64,000 bases of DNA, taken from assembly GCF_030272615.1 (NCBI RefSeq), contig NC_081411.1, positions 210,079,744 through 210,143,743 on the forward strand, given 5' to 3'. This DNA is from Cryptomeria japonica (taxonomy: Eukaryota; Streptophyta; Pinopsida; Cupressales; Cupressaceae). The notes under the pieces are model-generated. The model was not told the origin of the DNA. It was given only the letters and a program-made list of their open reading frames with translations, and searched no databases. This document shows, piece by piece, positions 33,083-44,464 of this stretch; position 1 is the first letter of the stretch, and each line of letters opens with the position of its first letter. The position numbers were made by a program, and so were the translations under genes.

Positions 33083-34556
33083 ATTTGATAAATAATGGGA
33101 TAAGTCCATTACCATACATAATCATCAAAAAGGAGCACAAGAGGAAAATCACAAGCATTGGGATGATGAAAACACAACCATCAAAAATGGCAGACCCGTT
33201 TTAAAAAGGATATTTTTTACTAGAGCATCAACCTGTAGGACAAAGTCCCTAAATAGGAAAAATACCCTAATCATAATAGAGGGGTTTAAGAGAACCCAGA
33301 ACCATCTAACAATAGAAACCCCTTGCACAGGAATAAAGTAACCAAGGGAAGCACTAAAAACATCACCTTTTTAATGGTACCATTAAACCTTTTACCTAAT
33401 GGACCACTATAAACAACAATGTTCATAGTAAAAAATCTCATAGGGTTTTGATAGGCATCCCTAAACCTTTGAATGATAGAAAAACCTACAAACAATCCAT
33501 CAAAGGCCACCTTAATAGGCCGATTCTCAATAAATACAGTAAGGAATAGAATCCCAACTAGAAACACAGGGAAGAGACCCAAAGAGAAAATTACTTGACG
33601 GGGGGGACACGATTCAACAATAAAGAACCTAAAAGAAAATATTATCCCCCAACAGAAGAAGAAATCTAGAATCAAAGTAAAAACATAGGAAACATGACAC
33701 TCTACATTTATGGGCTCTCAACACCTTTTAGCAATCCATCCACCACAACACAAAGAAAGCTTCTACCGAGTAGAATATCATCATTCATAATAACGAGAGA
33801 ACTCATCCCCTACAAAACCCCATAAATAGAATAGTCTTTAAAGATCCAAGAATCTCTGAGGCCCACCTTCGTAGGGACATTGGAAGAATCGGAGAAAAAA
33901 AAACCCCAAAACCCCTACTAGACAAGAAAGGAGTGCTAGAAAATAGTCTCTTGGAAGAGGGAAAAAATTTGACCCACTCTAGAGATCAACAACACAAGAG
34001 GAAGTCTCCCAGCTCGACATAAAATCCCATGTCCATAGGACTAGTACTAAATAGAGGAGCCTAAAGCAGCACCTAAGCCATAATCAAGAGTAGAGCCGAA
34101 GTGAAGCAACTCTGCCAATGTGTGACTAAAGAAACAAAGTACACCAATAGGCCATACACGCCCCCCACAAAAAAATTGTAACCTCTAAGGAGTAGAATTA
34201 TAATTATAATAACCTTGGAGAACACGAAGAAAAGCCTAGATTGTAGGGCATAGACACAAGAAACAAACACTAGTCTATCCCAAGCACCATAGAGCACATG
34301 GCACCCCCAAATCGTTAGAGGCAAGGTAGGAGAAGAGTCTCAACCACTGCCCACAAACAAAAAAAAGAGAAAATCCATCCATCAAAGAATATAGGACACT
34401 CCCCAAATATGAAAGGTAGGGTATGAGAGGAGAGAGCATGAACATCAGTCCACACCCACTCCCTGAAACACTTTGTAGGACCTGCCACAATGCAGAAGCC
34501 CGCAGAAACGCCAGGGAAGGAAAACACGCCCAGACAAGGAAGTCAACAGAGAAACA
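33083..34556 (-). mobile_element. 1.5-kb insertion flanked by a 20-bp target duplication, probable LINE 3' fragment
   Basis: AGCTATAATGTTATGTTTTT occurs at 33063-33082 and again at 34557-34576. The segment between starts (on the minus strand ends) with ...TTATTTATCAAAT followed by the A-rich edge of the duplication. Long target duplications and an A-rich 3' edge suit a 5'-truncated LINE inserted on the minus strand. No RT motif is present; the open minus-strand frames (33286-33675, 34275-34658) are hydrophobic and unrecognised, like 3'-untranslated LINE sequence. Confidence 0.62.
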
Positions 34557-34711
34557 AGCTATAATGTTATGTTTTTTATTAGAGTAAAATAGGTTAGATA
34601 GGGACCTGAAACCCAGCCAGGAAATATTCTTGAGGATGAACCAGATGCTTAGCCACATTGGGTCAATAACAAAACAACAAAACAGGGTTGAAAGACCCTA
34701 AAACTATATAA

Positions 34712-35742
34712 TATTCTTCAACATTTGGATAAACTTAACATGTATAAATTTCCTATTAATCTCAGATAATTCCTCAATAAGGCTATAGTTCTATGTTATG
34801 TTGCCATGATTGGCATAACTGTTGAAGGTGAGATGATGATGGATGACTGCACTGGTAGAGGAAAGATGACATGATCAATTATATGTGTTATCATTGATGG
34901 CAACCAGTGTCAAATGATGTTTGATGATTGAATTCTTGGCTAAGTGATTTGGTCTACCGGAGTTAGAGTTTGACAAATTGATAGGGTTTACTAGCAAGAC
35001 TGGGAACTAGGACATCAACCACTAAAGCAGATAAGTTTTGATGGAATCGTGTGATTAGTGATGTTTCGTGACTTGTGGTTTGAAACATAAGCTTTTATGA
35101 TATAATTAAGTATGCAACCAGAGCCACACCCTATGATGGTTACCGAAAGGCATGTTTTGAATTTATGGTGAAGTTTTGCTAGAGTTTTGGTAGGGTTTAA
35201 GGAATGGTGCCTAGTACATTAAAGAATTTTGTTGTCACACTTACTGCAATGTGTACGAAGATATAAACTACTACCATAAATATAAAAGAGAGAGAGATGC
35301 ATTCTAAAGTTATGGATAGTAGACAACAAGTCAAAGATATTATAGATTATATAAAAAATTACTTCTAAGAGGAAAATAATATAAGTATGGATAAGAGGGT
35401 AAAAATTTATTTGAAAATTTTTGAAACTTAGAAATTATTTAAAAAGTAGCATTAGAATAACATATTTTGGAGAAGAACCCTAATTTTAGATGAGCCAAAA
35501 GATGAACCTAAAAATAGACAATCACTAATATTGAGAGAAAGATTAATATAAAGAAGGTACCTAATTAACTAGAAAGGTCTAAAAGAGAAGTCAGAGTTGT
35601 CCACATTGGGTTACAAATGGCTAAAAGAAAAGTCTTTGAAAAAGTCCGATTGGAGTCTGACTCGCTAAATACTATCAATTGTCTAAATGGATGCATGGAT
35701 CCTAGCTAGACAATGGCTAATCTGATCAAGGATTGCCAGGTT
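34712..35742. repeat. Copy C of the relic block with the start of the cargo
   Basis: Collinear with 18657-19600 and 53549-54570. At its end it carries the LINE RNase H start with ESDS intact (TTGGAGTCTGACTCG near 35650), which copies A and B have lost. At 35743 similarity to A and B stops abruptly and F-box/kelch sequence begins. Confidence 0.82.
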
Positions 35743-35954
35743 TTATTATCTAGCAAATGGCAGCGAGGTGCTGAAATTCCCATTGCTAGATCTCTATCCA
35801 TATTTGCATGTTCTACCTCACCCGAAGGATCAATTTACATTGCCAGAGGACTTCGCAAAGATAGTTTTGATGATGGACTCCGTGAAGCAGCAGTCTATAA
35901 AGAAGATGAAGACAAGTGGGATCTTCTTCCTCAGATGAAACAAGAGATTGGAAT

Positions 35955-36236
35955 TGTTAGGTATATGAATCCCAACAGTCACATGGATGTTTGTCTTCCC
36001 CAGAAGACTCTTCATTTCATATCTGAGATGTCTATATACATGACTGATTGCGGTCATGTATGTACCATGTAATTGGATATTGGTTAATAAGAATTCTCCC
36101 TCCATTTCTGGTGGATGTAGCCACTTAGTGGTGAACCACGTTAATCTTGTGCCTTGAGTTCTTTGTTGTGTCTATTATTCTTTTAGCTATTTTGCATTCA
36201 TTATTATGTGTTCTCTCTACCTATTTTAAACTAACA
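35955..36236 (+). repeat. 5' LTR of the 2.1-kb element
   Basis: 282 bp, starts TGTTAGGTATATGAATCCCA, ends TTTTAAACTAACA; followed by ATTGGTATCAGAGC. Confidence 0.9.
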
Positions 36237-36238
36237 AT

Positions 36239-36250
36239 TGGTATCAGAGC
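36239..36250 (+). other. Primer-binding site, initiator methionine tRNA
   Basis: TGGTATCAGAGC is the standard plant copia primer site, two bases after the LTR. Confidence 0.92.
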
Positions 36251-36345
36251 TTAGGTGAAGTGATTTAGTACAGATGGAAAGGTAGATAGATAAAGGATTG
36301 AAAATTCTTGAGAAGATGCAGAAGTTTGAAGTTAGAGAAATTAGT

Positions 36346-36387
36346 TGTTGGTATTGTGGCAAGTGAGGCCATGTAAAAGGAAATTGT
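36346..36387 (+). pseudogene. gag zinc-knuckle remnant with an internal stop
   Basis: CWYCGK-stop-GHVKGNC fits the C-x2-C-x4-H-x4-C nucleocapsid knuckle. The stop is TGA at 36364, one change from TGG or CGA. It shows the element derives from a gag-bearing copia retrotransposon. Confidence 0.8.
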
Positions 36388-36573
36388 TGGTTTCTCGAGA
36401 TGGATAAAAGGCAGCCAAAAGATGAAGACACCAATTCAATCATTGAGGATTTTCTTGCAAATTTAGACTCGGTGGAGGGTAAAATTGTGCAAGAAAAAGT
36501 TAAAACAAAACGCCATTTTCATTGGTGGGATAACTAGAAAAAGGAAGAGACTTCGGCTGAAGAAGAAGAGGGT

Positions 36574-37347
36574 TTGAAGTATTCGTTGTTTGAAGATTTT
36601 CTTGATTCGACTGAAGAAGAGGATATTGAAGAAGAGGATGGTGAATTAAGTGAGGATGAAGTTGATGAGGTTGAGACCAAGACTCAGGAGGATTATGAAA
36701 AAGAAAAATTTATGAGGTTGAAGGAAGAGAATCTCCTACTCACCGACAAACTAATTTGTATGGACCAAAAGTTGATGGTTTTGTGTCGCATCATGAATAT
36801 TGGAAAAGATAACTTTGAGAAAGAATGGGATTTTTCTAAAGAGACAGTATTTCAGCAAGAGGAAAGTGATGGAAAACTCCTAACAGAGGACTTTTTTCTC
36901 ACAAAAAAGTATGCCTTGTTGATAGGAAAGCCTTTCTTTAGTGGAAAGAATCCACAAGAGGATTTGGGGTGCTTGGAGATTGAATATCCCAGGAGCATAG
37001 GGATTATAAAGCTCATGGAGGTGGGAGAGAGCCTCTGGCTCAAGGCTACAAAAGACTTCAAAAAGGCTGAGGATAAGGTCTTTGAGGAAAATGAATTCCA
37101 AAAAGAACAAAAGAGTGATCATTTATTGCTCCAGATTGCAGAAATAGAGGCGGAGTGGAATGCATTGATTGTAGGTATTGCACAAGTTTCTGTAGAAAAT
37201 ACAACAAATTCATTTGATATGGAGCTCGTCGGTGCAAGGTCTATAGCTGGAAGCTCAAAATCAGATCTTGTGGCAGCCCAATTGCATAAGAATATTGCAT
37301 CTGGTGTTGGTCAAATGAAGAGAGAACATGGGTTCCAATCTAGCTAG
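36574..37347 (+). CDS. Acidic coiled-coil protein of the 2.1-kb element
   Basis: 257 codons open, starting MKYSLFEDFLDSTEEEDIEE. An acidic N-terminus is followed by coiled-coil helices (EDYEKEKFMRLKEENLLL) and segments LICMDQKLMVLCRIM, QQEESDGKLL, GKNPQEDLGCLEIE, VGESLWLKA, IAEIEAEWNALIVG. The stop is TAG at 37345. The start could lie further upstream, as the frame before 36574 is broken by a TAG near 36535. Homologous to the minus-strand frames at 26999-27730 and about 28860-29600, so it is the conserved protein of the family. Function unknown; a gag-like particle protein or captured host gene are both possible. Confidence 0.6.
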   Translation: MKYSLFEDFLDSTEEEDIEEEDGELSEDEVDEVETKTQEDYEKEKFMRLKEENLLLTDKLICMDQKLMVLCRIMNIGKDNFEKEWDFSKETVFQQEESDGKLLTEDFFLTKKYALLIGKPFFSGKNPQEDLGCLEIEYPRSIGIIKLMEVGESLWLKATKDFKKAEDKVFEENEFQKEQKSDHLLLQIAEIEAEWNALIVGIAQVSVENTTNSFDMELVGARSIAGSSKSDLVAAQLHKNIASGVGQMKREHGFQSS

Positions 37348-37814
37348 TTTGATGGCAGTAGTAATGATTGAATTTATTTGTTTATGTTGGATGTCCTGGG
37401 GCCGAATGAGAGTTGGTGTGTTCCAGATGTGGGCAATGCGGCACTCGTGAGAATTAGGAGTGATGTTTGTAAGCTATTCACGCCACTATGATAGTTTTAT
37501 ATTTGGGAATTAAAACTGGATAGTGGTGATCTTCTAGATATTCTATTATGGGGGAGCACAAAAGCAAGATACTTTGATGGAGGGGTGTATTATGGATCTG
37601 CAGGTAGTAGTGTTCCTCATCATGGATTACTGGATGAAGTATTTAGAAAATATGTTTTTAACTCTGATCTAACTAGGAGAAGATTAATTCATAGTATTCA
37701 TGAACAGAGTTTGGCTATAATAAAATCTTCTCAAGAGATGGTTGTAGTATGAGCCTTGGAATGGAGATGTAGGGAATGTTACAGGTTGTGTCGGTTGGAC
37801 TTTACGGTGGAGAT

Positions 37815-38043
37815 TGCTGGGTATATGAAGCCCAACAGTCACATGGTTGTTTTTCATCTACATAAATGACTGAGTGCAATCATGTATGTACTGTGTAATT
37901 GGATATTGGTTAATAAGAATTCTCCCTACGTTTCTGGTGGACGTAGCCACTTAGTGGTGAACCATGTTAATATTGTGTCTATTATTCTTTCTGTTGTTTT
38001 GTGTTCCTTATTATGTGTTTTCTCTACTCGTTTTAAAGTAACA
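37815..38043 (+). repeat. 3' LTR of the 2.1-kb element
   Basis: 229 bp, starts TGCTGGGTATATGAAGCCCA, ends TTTTAAAGTAACA. It lacks about 53 bp present in the 5' LTR after CACATGG(T)TG. Confidence 0.9.
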
Positions 38044-38639
38044 GGAATGTCAAGGGGGTTTTTTATTAAGGGAATGTTTTATGTCATTGGTTTTTTCAAT
38101 AATAGAAATCAAAGGTTTGCTCCTAACACAGGACTATGGACATCAATAGATAACATTTCTTTAGCCAATACATGGTACGTCCATTTTCTGTATGCATTTG
38201 GACAATTAAATGCATTTGGAAATAATGGAATAAAGCAATATAATTGGGAAGAAAATGTGTGGAGACAATTGGAACACTCCCCTTGAGATTTTATCTTTGT
38301 TCATCCAACAATGTGGTGTGATTGACTTTTCCTGTGTGGATATAATAATCCATCCATCTTTTCAGGGACTCCAGTTTTCTATATGTACAAACCTGAAGCA
38401 AGTTTGTCTGAGAGGTGGATTTCTTTTGAAAAACCAAGAAATTTTCTAGAAATGGAAGTGGTTTCTGTGACAACAGTAGAACTTTAATATATAATAACTA
38501 ATAAAAATCCTCTCATTTATGATATCACACATTTTACAAATTTTAATTTAATTTGTTATTATTAAAATATATCATATATTAAATTGATTTTTACATTAAT
38601 CTATTTCTTATAACTTTGATGTTGGTGTTTTTTTTTCAT

Positions 38640-40904
38640 TTTTTTAAAAATAAAAGTGGAAAATTCACTGAACTATATATTAATGATAAAGAGTGTACAT
38701 CGGGTTCAGACATGGCATACCGGCATGAAAGAACCTACAAGAAAACCTCTAGTTGTAGCCATATTTAGACTTAACAGACATATACAGTACCCTTTACAAT
38801 ATATATATTGATGAAACCCCCACCCTCCTATTTATGATATTTTTTACAAAAGTCACATAGGACAACTTCAAACCAGAATCACTCCAACCGAAGAAGAGAT
38901 GAACATGAAGAACCAACAAGGCAGATGAATAAGAGAAAATTGTCTGTCAAGACCATAGCTAACCATTTCGAACCAAAAAGAAGCCATGTAGCCTTCATTC
39001 CTGCAAAAAACCATACTACCAGCTACAAAAGAGGAAATATGCTAGTTGTCCAAAAACCAGGTACTAGAGCTCTCATCTGGTGGCTCATGAGAAGAGAACA
39101 AAGGTGGAATAACCCATAGAGGGAACGCCATGCAAGCAGGAGAAGAGCATAAAAATCCCAAAGAGATTAATGAATGTAAAGCCTGAAAAACAACCCATGC
39201 TTTATCCACATAATTGTCAGCAGCCAAGTACAACAAAAAATCCATAGAGGCTCTAGTATTTTCCAAGGAATCGCATATCAATGACATACGTAACTGATGA
39301 AGCAAATGGCCAAACTAGCCATTAGCCAAAAGGTCATGGTGAGGAAGAAAACCCCCGTAATAAAAAGAACCCATATCAAATTGATAACTAGCCAATGCAA
39401 GAGAGACCAACTCCCAATTGCACACTATTGGGAAGACAAACATGGATACCAAGAGGTGAACCAAATCCAAATCGAGCAGAACATCAAAACAAATAGTAAG
39501 AAAATGAGAGAGAAGCTCATCATAAGAAACTTGATGACCAACCTGTAACCACCGACATCCCAAAAGCCTATGAAACTCAAAGTCCACCGCAGGAGTAAAC
39601 AGATTGAAAACCATGCCAAGTTTAATAGAATTCTCCTCAATTGCATCTTCTTCCCCCAATGATCAAGCTTCTAAAACCACTCTATAAAATCCAACAAGTA
39701 GAGAGCAAGGCATTTACAGAATGAAGAGCGTCGAAAACTACAAATAAACAAGGGACTGATTTTTGAAAATGATAGAGAAATGTATGTGAAAGAGAAAATG
39801 TCTTGAATTTCCCATAAAGATACTGAAAAAAGCCATTTGAAGCATACTTGAATTAATTCGCATGAATGCAAAGAGCCTTCCACTAAAACCCATAAGTGAT
39901 TATCCTGCAAGTAAGGATGCCATCAATCTAAAAATAAATAATCGGTAAGCCAAATCTATCAGACTCAGACAAGCACAAGGCGACCAACACAATGATATTT
40001 GCATCAAAAAATAAAACCTTAGAAATGTGCTGATGGCTTGAGGAGATGAAAGCATACGAAAAAATAATGAAGGGCTAGAGATAAGGACTGCACCAAACCC
40101 ACATGCCACAACCAAAACACATAATAAATGATGATATTACTGACAAGGCACAAGGTCAAATCAATATCAGAAAATCAAACTTAGAAAATCTCTCCCTGAC
40201 CTAAAAATAGAAAAACCTTTGAAAAAATTAGAGAAAACTTCCATAAGCCACAAAGAAACCAATTAACCCATAGCACCCCAGATATACACCCCATCCTTCT
40301 ACACGAAACAAATATACCAACATCCCATATGTAAGCATAGACGGTTTACACATGTGATGTAAAAATAATCCGACCCAAGAGGAGGATGACATGTATATCT
40401 CAAGCAAATGAAACCGATGATGAATTTTAATATCATGCCCATATAATTAAGCCGATTTGTGAGTGAGTATCCAAATCATGAAAAAGTTGTTTACATATGC
40501 TGCCACCTGAAAAATTCTTCTCCAATCCTTAAGAAGTACACACATTAACATCTAACCCAAAAGCAGCAGTGTATAAATACTCCAAATGTAGATAGTAATA
40601 AAAACCTCCTATAAACACATGAAGGATAGATACAAACTGAACTCAGGAGAGGATAATATGTATACTTCAGTAAGAAATGACGATACTAACATAAAATTTT
40701 GCCATCTTAAAATTACCTCTCCATCCCTCAAGAAATACACACATTAACATCTAACCCAAATACAGGAATGTACAAATACTCCATATGCAAAATAGAAGTA
40801 AAAGCCTCTTATCAACACATGACAAATAGATACAAACTGATATGAGAAGAGAATAATATATATACTTCAATAAGAAATGAAGATAATAACTCAAAATAGA
40901 TGAC
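38640..40904 (-). other. LINE 3' untranslated region
   Basis: No domain found in 2.26 kb; the open frames here (39315-39659, 39671-39910, 39900-40115, minus) are unrecognised. It contains a tandem duplication of about 199 bp at 40500-40900. Confidence 0.65.
40500..40900. repeat. Two-copy tandem repeat, period about 199 bp
   Basis: TGCCACCTGAAAAATTCTTC at 40501 and TGCCATCTTAAAATTACCTC at about 40701 open the two units. CACACATTAACATCTAACCC recurs with a 199-base offset, as does ATAGATACAAACTGA. It lies immediately 3' of the LINE ORF2 stop. Confidence 0.85.
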
Positions 40905-42035
40905 TTAATCTTTGGGATGTGGCATATACCCGGAGAGGACGACATGAGGAATGTCACCAACAGCTACATTCTTATGAATAGCAGCCAAGTCAATAGCCAA
41001 ATTAGCCAGAAAATCTGCTAGTTTATTTATCTCTCAAAAACAATGAGATAACACATAAGTATCAAAGAAGGATAATTTCTCAAAAATGTGATCAATTAAG
41101 GGCTCTAAATGCTAACTATTACTTTTGTAGTTCAACACACTTTGAATAACAACCATTGAATCCCCCTAGATGGAAAGATGTTTGATCCCAAGGGAAATAG
41201 CCAAATCAATCTCAAGTGACAAAGCTTGACATTCAACAAAATTGTTTGATTGAGACCCAAGAGCATGATATTGAGCAGCAATTAGGACTGCATTATGATA
41301 AAAAATGGCCATCCCAGCTCTAGACATATCCATATTCCCTCTAGAAGCACCATCAAAATGGAGTTTGAAATGACTTGGAGGAGGAGGAGCCCAACTGGCC
41401 ACAATTCTCTTATTTTTAAAAGCCATAACCTTTGCAACTGACCCATGAGAAGGAATACTAGACAGAGATTTCCATGTCCTTGTGATCATGCCATCCCAAT
41501 GGGAAAAAGATGTCATATTTTCTAAATTCTTATGAATATATGACAAGACCACCTCTGAGATAGAAGCCTCTATCTTGACTAAAATATCAGAAAGCGAAGT
41601 GGATGATTTTTTAAAGATCCTTTTATTTCTTTCTAACCAAACATTCCAAACAATAATCGATGGGGCTATAATCCAAAGGCAGGCATAAAAAGAAGAGGAA
41701 AACAAGAGAATCCAAGCTCTGAAGTGATAGAGAAGGTCCCCACTAGTAACAAAAGACAATCCTAGCTTCTCAAAAAACCAATTCCAACATCCTAGAGAAA
41801 AATCACAATGAAGGAAAAGATGAGAAGACAATTCCAATTTTTGATTACACAAAACACAAGGGAAAACAACAGATAAACCCATCCTATCCAGTCTCATCCC
41901 AATTAGAACCCTGTCTTGAACAACAAGCCCAGCAAAAGCTCCAGCCTTCGATAGACATGCTGGATGCCAGAATAATTTGGAAGGCCAAGAAGAGAGATCC
42001 TTAGTCGACATAAGAGAGTTGTATCCATCTTTCAC
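40905..42035 (-). pseudogene. LINE ORF2 C-terminal part: zinc-finger-like region and RNase H
   Basis: From 42035 the frame reads through CVLCNQKLELSSHLFLHC, the zinc-finger-like zf-RVT region, then RNase H with HFKLHFDGASRG (first Asp, about 41350), NNFVECQAL (Glu) and, after a TAG at 41166, GDSMVVIQ (Asp). The end NKLADFLANLA is near 40990, with GDIPHVVLSGYMPHPKD just before the TAA at 40905. Stops inside are compatible with CAG-to-TAG changes. Confidence 0.85.
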
Positions 42036-42050
42036 TGAGTATTTTCTAGA

Positions 42051-44464
42051 TCAACTCTTAGTCCAAACCAACTCATCATCCTTCTCAGACAAAATGATAA
42101 GTTTGTCTTTAAGAATAGAATAAAAATCTTCTTTTAGACTAGGGCTAACAAGAAGAAACTCAATTAATTTCCATTGAGCCATCACCAGATGTCCATTATG
42201 AACTACATTAAAGTAGTCTGATAAATTGACCCCCATTTATCCAGAAGTATTGATTTCAAGGGAGACCAATCCCTAATAGAATCTGTAGGACAATAACCAT
42301 TCCAGGCATCATCCCAAAATCTAAATTTCGTACCCTTATGCACAACCCAAGAAAGATAAGGTAGTAAGACACTTCTACATTTTGCCATGAAATTTCAAAT
42401 AGCCGACACCTTAGGCAGAGTCAAGGCCCTAAAAAATGACTCCCTAGATCCATTAGAAAGATACTTAGTGAACATGATTCTAGCCCAAAGGGATGCTGGA
42501 TTATCATACAATTTCCACACTAACTTGGCCCCCAAGGCCAGATTTTGATTTTCCAAACTACGAATTCCAGCCCCCCCAAGTTCCTTAGGAAGACAAACCT
42601 TATCCCAAGCTAACAAGGGGATCCTAGATTTCCCATCCTTATTGTTATTCCAAAGGAAAGATCTCAGACTATCCTTTAAACTGTCAATAACAACCTTTGG
42701 AGCTTTTATAATTGACATTAAGTAAATTGGCACCGCATTTAGTACAGACTTAATCAACACAATTTTCCCAGCCATGGTGAGCCATTTGTGATTCTATGCC
42801 AAGATTTTCTTAGACACCCCAGAAATTACTTTATCCCACAAACTAACCTTAACCTTATTAGAAAAAAAGGAAACTCCTAGATAAGTGCAAGGGAGATCCC
42901 CAAGTTGGAAACCCCAAAACTTTTGAAGCTTAACCTAGAGCAAGGAGTGAGTGTTTAAGAAAAAAATCTTAGATTTTTCCTTTTTGACCTTTTGACCTGA
43001 AAAAGCTGCGTAATTCCTAATTACTTGATCAATAAATCGAGCCTCCTTCAAGGTTGCACAACCAAATAAGAGGGTGTCATCAGTAAAAAGGCAATGGGAA
43101 ATCCTCTGATCAAAATTCTGAATTTTGATACCCTTCCATAAACCGGTCTCACGAGCTGAACTGATTGTCCGACTCAGAGCTTCAGCTAATAAGATAAATA
43201 GAAAAGGTGAGAGTGGGTCCCCTTTCCTTAAACCCCTAGAAGAGTGGAAGAAACCACAAGGGGACCCATTAATAAGAACTGAAAATATTGCTGAGGAAAT
43301 AGAAGCCATAATCCAATTTATCCAAGCTAGGGAGAAATCCAACCTTAATAGGACAATTTTTAATGCATTCCATTCAACCCTATCATAAGCTTTCATCATG
43401 TCTACCTTAAGGATCATTGTAGGGTATTTCTGGGTAGAGATCTAATGTAAGACCTCATGAGAAACTATAGCCCCTTCAAGAGTTTCCCTTTGAGGAACAA
43501 AACCTCCTTCCTCAAGGGAGATTATTCTTGGTAAAAGAATGGCCAACCTCATAGAAATTACTTTGGAAAATATCTTATAAATGGTGTTAAATAAAGCTAT
43601 GACATGAAAATCTGTGAAGGTTTTAGGGTCCTCCTTCTTAGGTAAAATGACAATTAAGGTAGTGTTCATTTCTTTAAGGATAGATCTATTTCTCCTAGCT
43701 TCCTCTAAAGCCAAAAGGACATCCTAACCCACAAAATCCCAACATTTCTAAAAAAATAAAGGAGTAAAACCATCAAGCCCAGGAGCCTTATCTGGGTTCA
43801 TAGCAAAAACAGCCCTCGTAATCTCTTCTATTGAGAAAGGAGACATTAACATTCTATTATCCTTGGGAGAAACAAGAGAGGGAATGAGAGACGAGATATT
43901 GTTGGATTCATCAATTTTCTCAAATGAAAGAAGATTCTTAAAAAACTTAATCACTTCCTTAGAGATATCCCCATCCTCAGAGAGAATATTCCCTTGGCTA
44001 TCCTGAATACAAGAAATCCTAGTCCTGACCCTTTTCATTTTAGTACTAGCATGGAAAAAATTTGTGTTCTTATCACCATCAGCTAACCATAACTCCCGAG
44101 ACTTTTGTCTCTAATAAACCTCCTCTATAGCCAAAATTTCATCTAATTCACTCCTAAGGGACCTGATTTCATCCAATACCTGAGATCCCAAACCATGATG
44201 CAAGACTTGCCTATTCAGTATCTCTAACATATCTAAAATCCTTTGTTTTTCTTCAAAAATATTCTTGAAATGAAGGGAGTTCCATCTCCTAATATTGTTT
44301 TTAAAAAAACTAATCTTCTTGACCAACTAGAACATTCTAGAACCTCTAAAGAATGGAGCCTCTCCCCACCATTGTCATAGGATGGGAAGAAAAGAGGGAT
44401 CCCTAAACCACATTGGCTCAAACTTAAAAGGAAGTTTGTGTGAAGGTCTATCCCTTACCATAGT
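42051..44464 (-). pseudogene. LINE ORF2 reverse transcriptase region (broken)
   Basis: Order on the minus strand: a helical linker (44326-44111), ELWLADGDKN then a histidine near 44070, PDKAPGLDGF near 43775, a variant ALFNTIYKIFSKVI segment, then DMMKAYDRVEW near 43400-43370 and GLRKGDPLSPFLFIL near 43230. The catalytic box is HCLFTDDTLLFG near 43090-43060 (FADD seen as FTDD, both Asp kept). AGKIVLIKSVLNAVPIYLMS near 42770 and LAWDKVCLPKELGGAGI follow. At least five in-frame stops (for example 44110, 43745, 42394), each one transition away from Trp or Gln codons. Confidence 0.9.

Larger units (their letters stand above)
35955..38043 (+). mobile_element. Complete 2.1-kb non-autonomous copia-like element (TR-GAG/TRIM type)
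   Basis: LTRs at 35955-36236 (282 bp) and 37815-38043 (229 bp, about 53 bp deleted), TG...ACA ends, and target duplication GGAAT at 35950-35954 and 38044-38048. The initiator-Met primer site TGGTATCAGAGC lies at 36239-36250 and the purine tract GGTGGAGAT at 37806-37814. Inside are a zinc-knuckle relic and one 257-codon ORF. No protease, integrase or RT, so movement needed a copia helper. Confidence 0.92.
35743..38486 (+). pseudogene. F-box/kelch gene fragment (kelch part), split by an LTR element
   Basis: The first part, 35743-35954, encodes LSSKWQRGAEIPIARSLSIF, SPEGSIYIARGL and DKWDLLPQMKQEIG: kelch repeats that would bind a substrate. The second part, 38049-38486, continues with MSRGFFIKGMFYVIGFFNN, NTGLWTSIDN, LYAFGQLNAFGNNGIKQYNW, PVFYMYKPEASL and ends FLEMEVVSVTTVEL. 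Removing the 2089-bp insertion and one GGAAT copy restores an unbroken kelch frame across the joint. After that there are TGA stops near 38284 and 38322. The F-box itself is absent; it is present in the other fragment at 23987. Confidence 0.85.

Noticed and set aside
33286-34658. Hydrophobic minus-strand frames as a membrane protein gene
   Set aside because: Unconnected frames without initiation context or family similarity, inside a segment bounded by a 20-bp target duplication.
39315-40115. Minus-strand frames in the LINE 3' region as extra LINE genes
   Set aside because: Short, mutually out of frame, low similarity to anything known. Best seen as 3' untranslated sequence.
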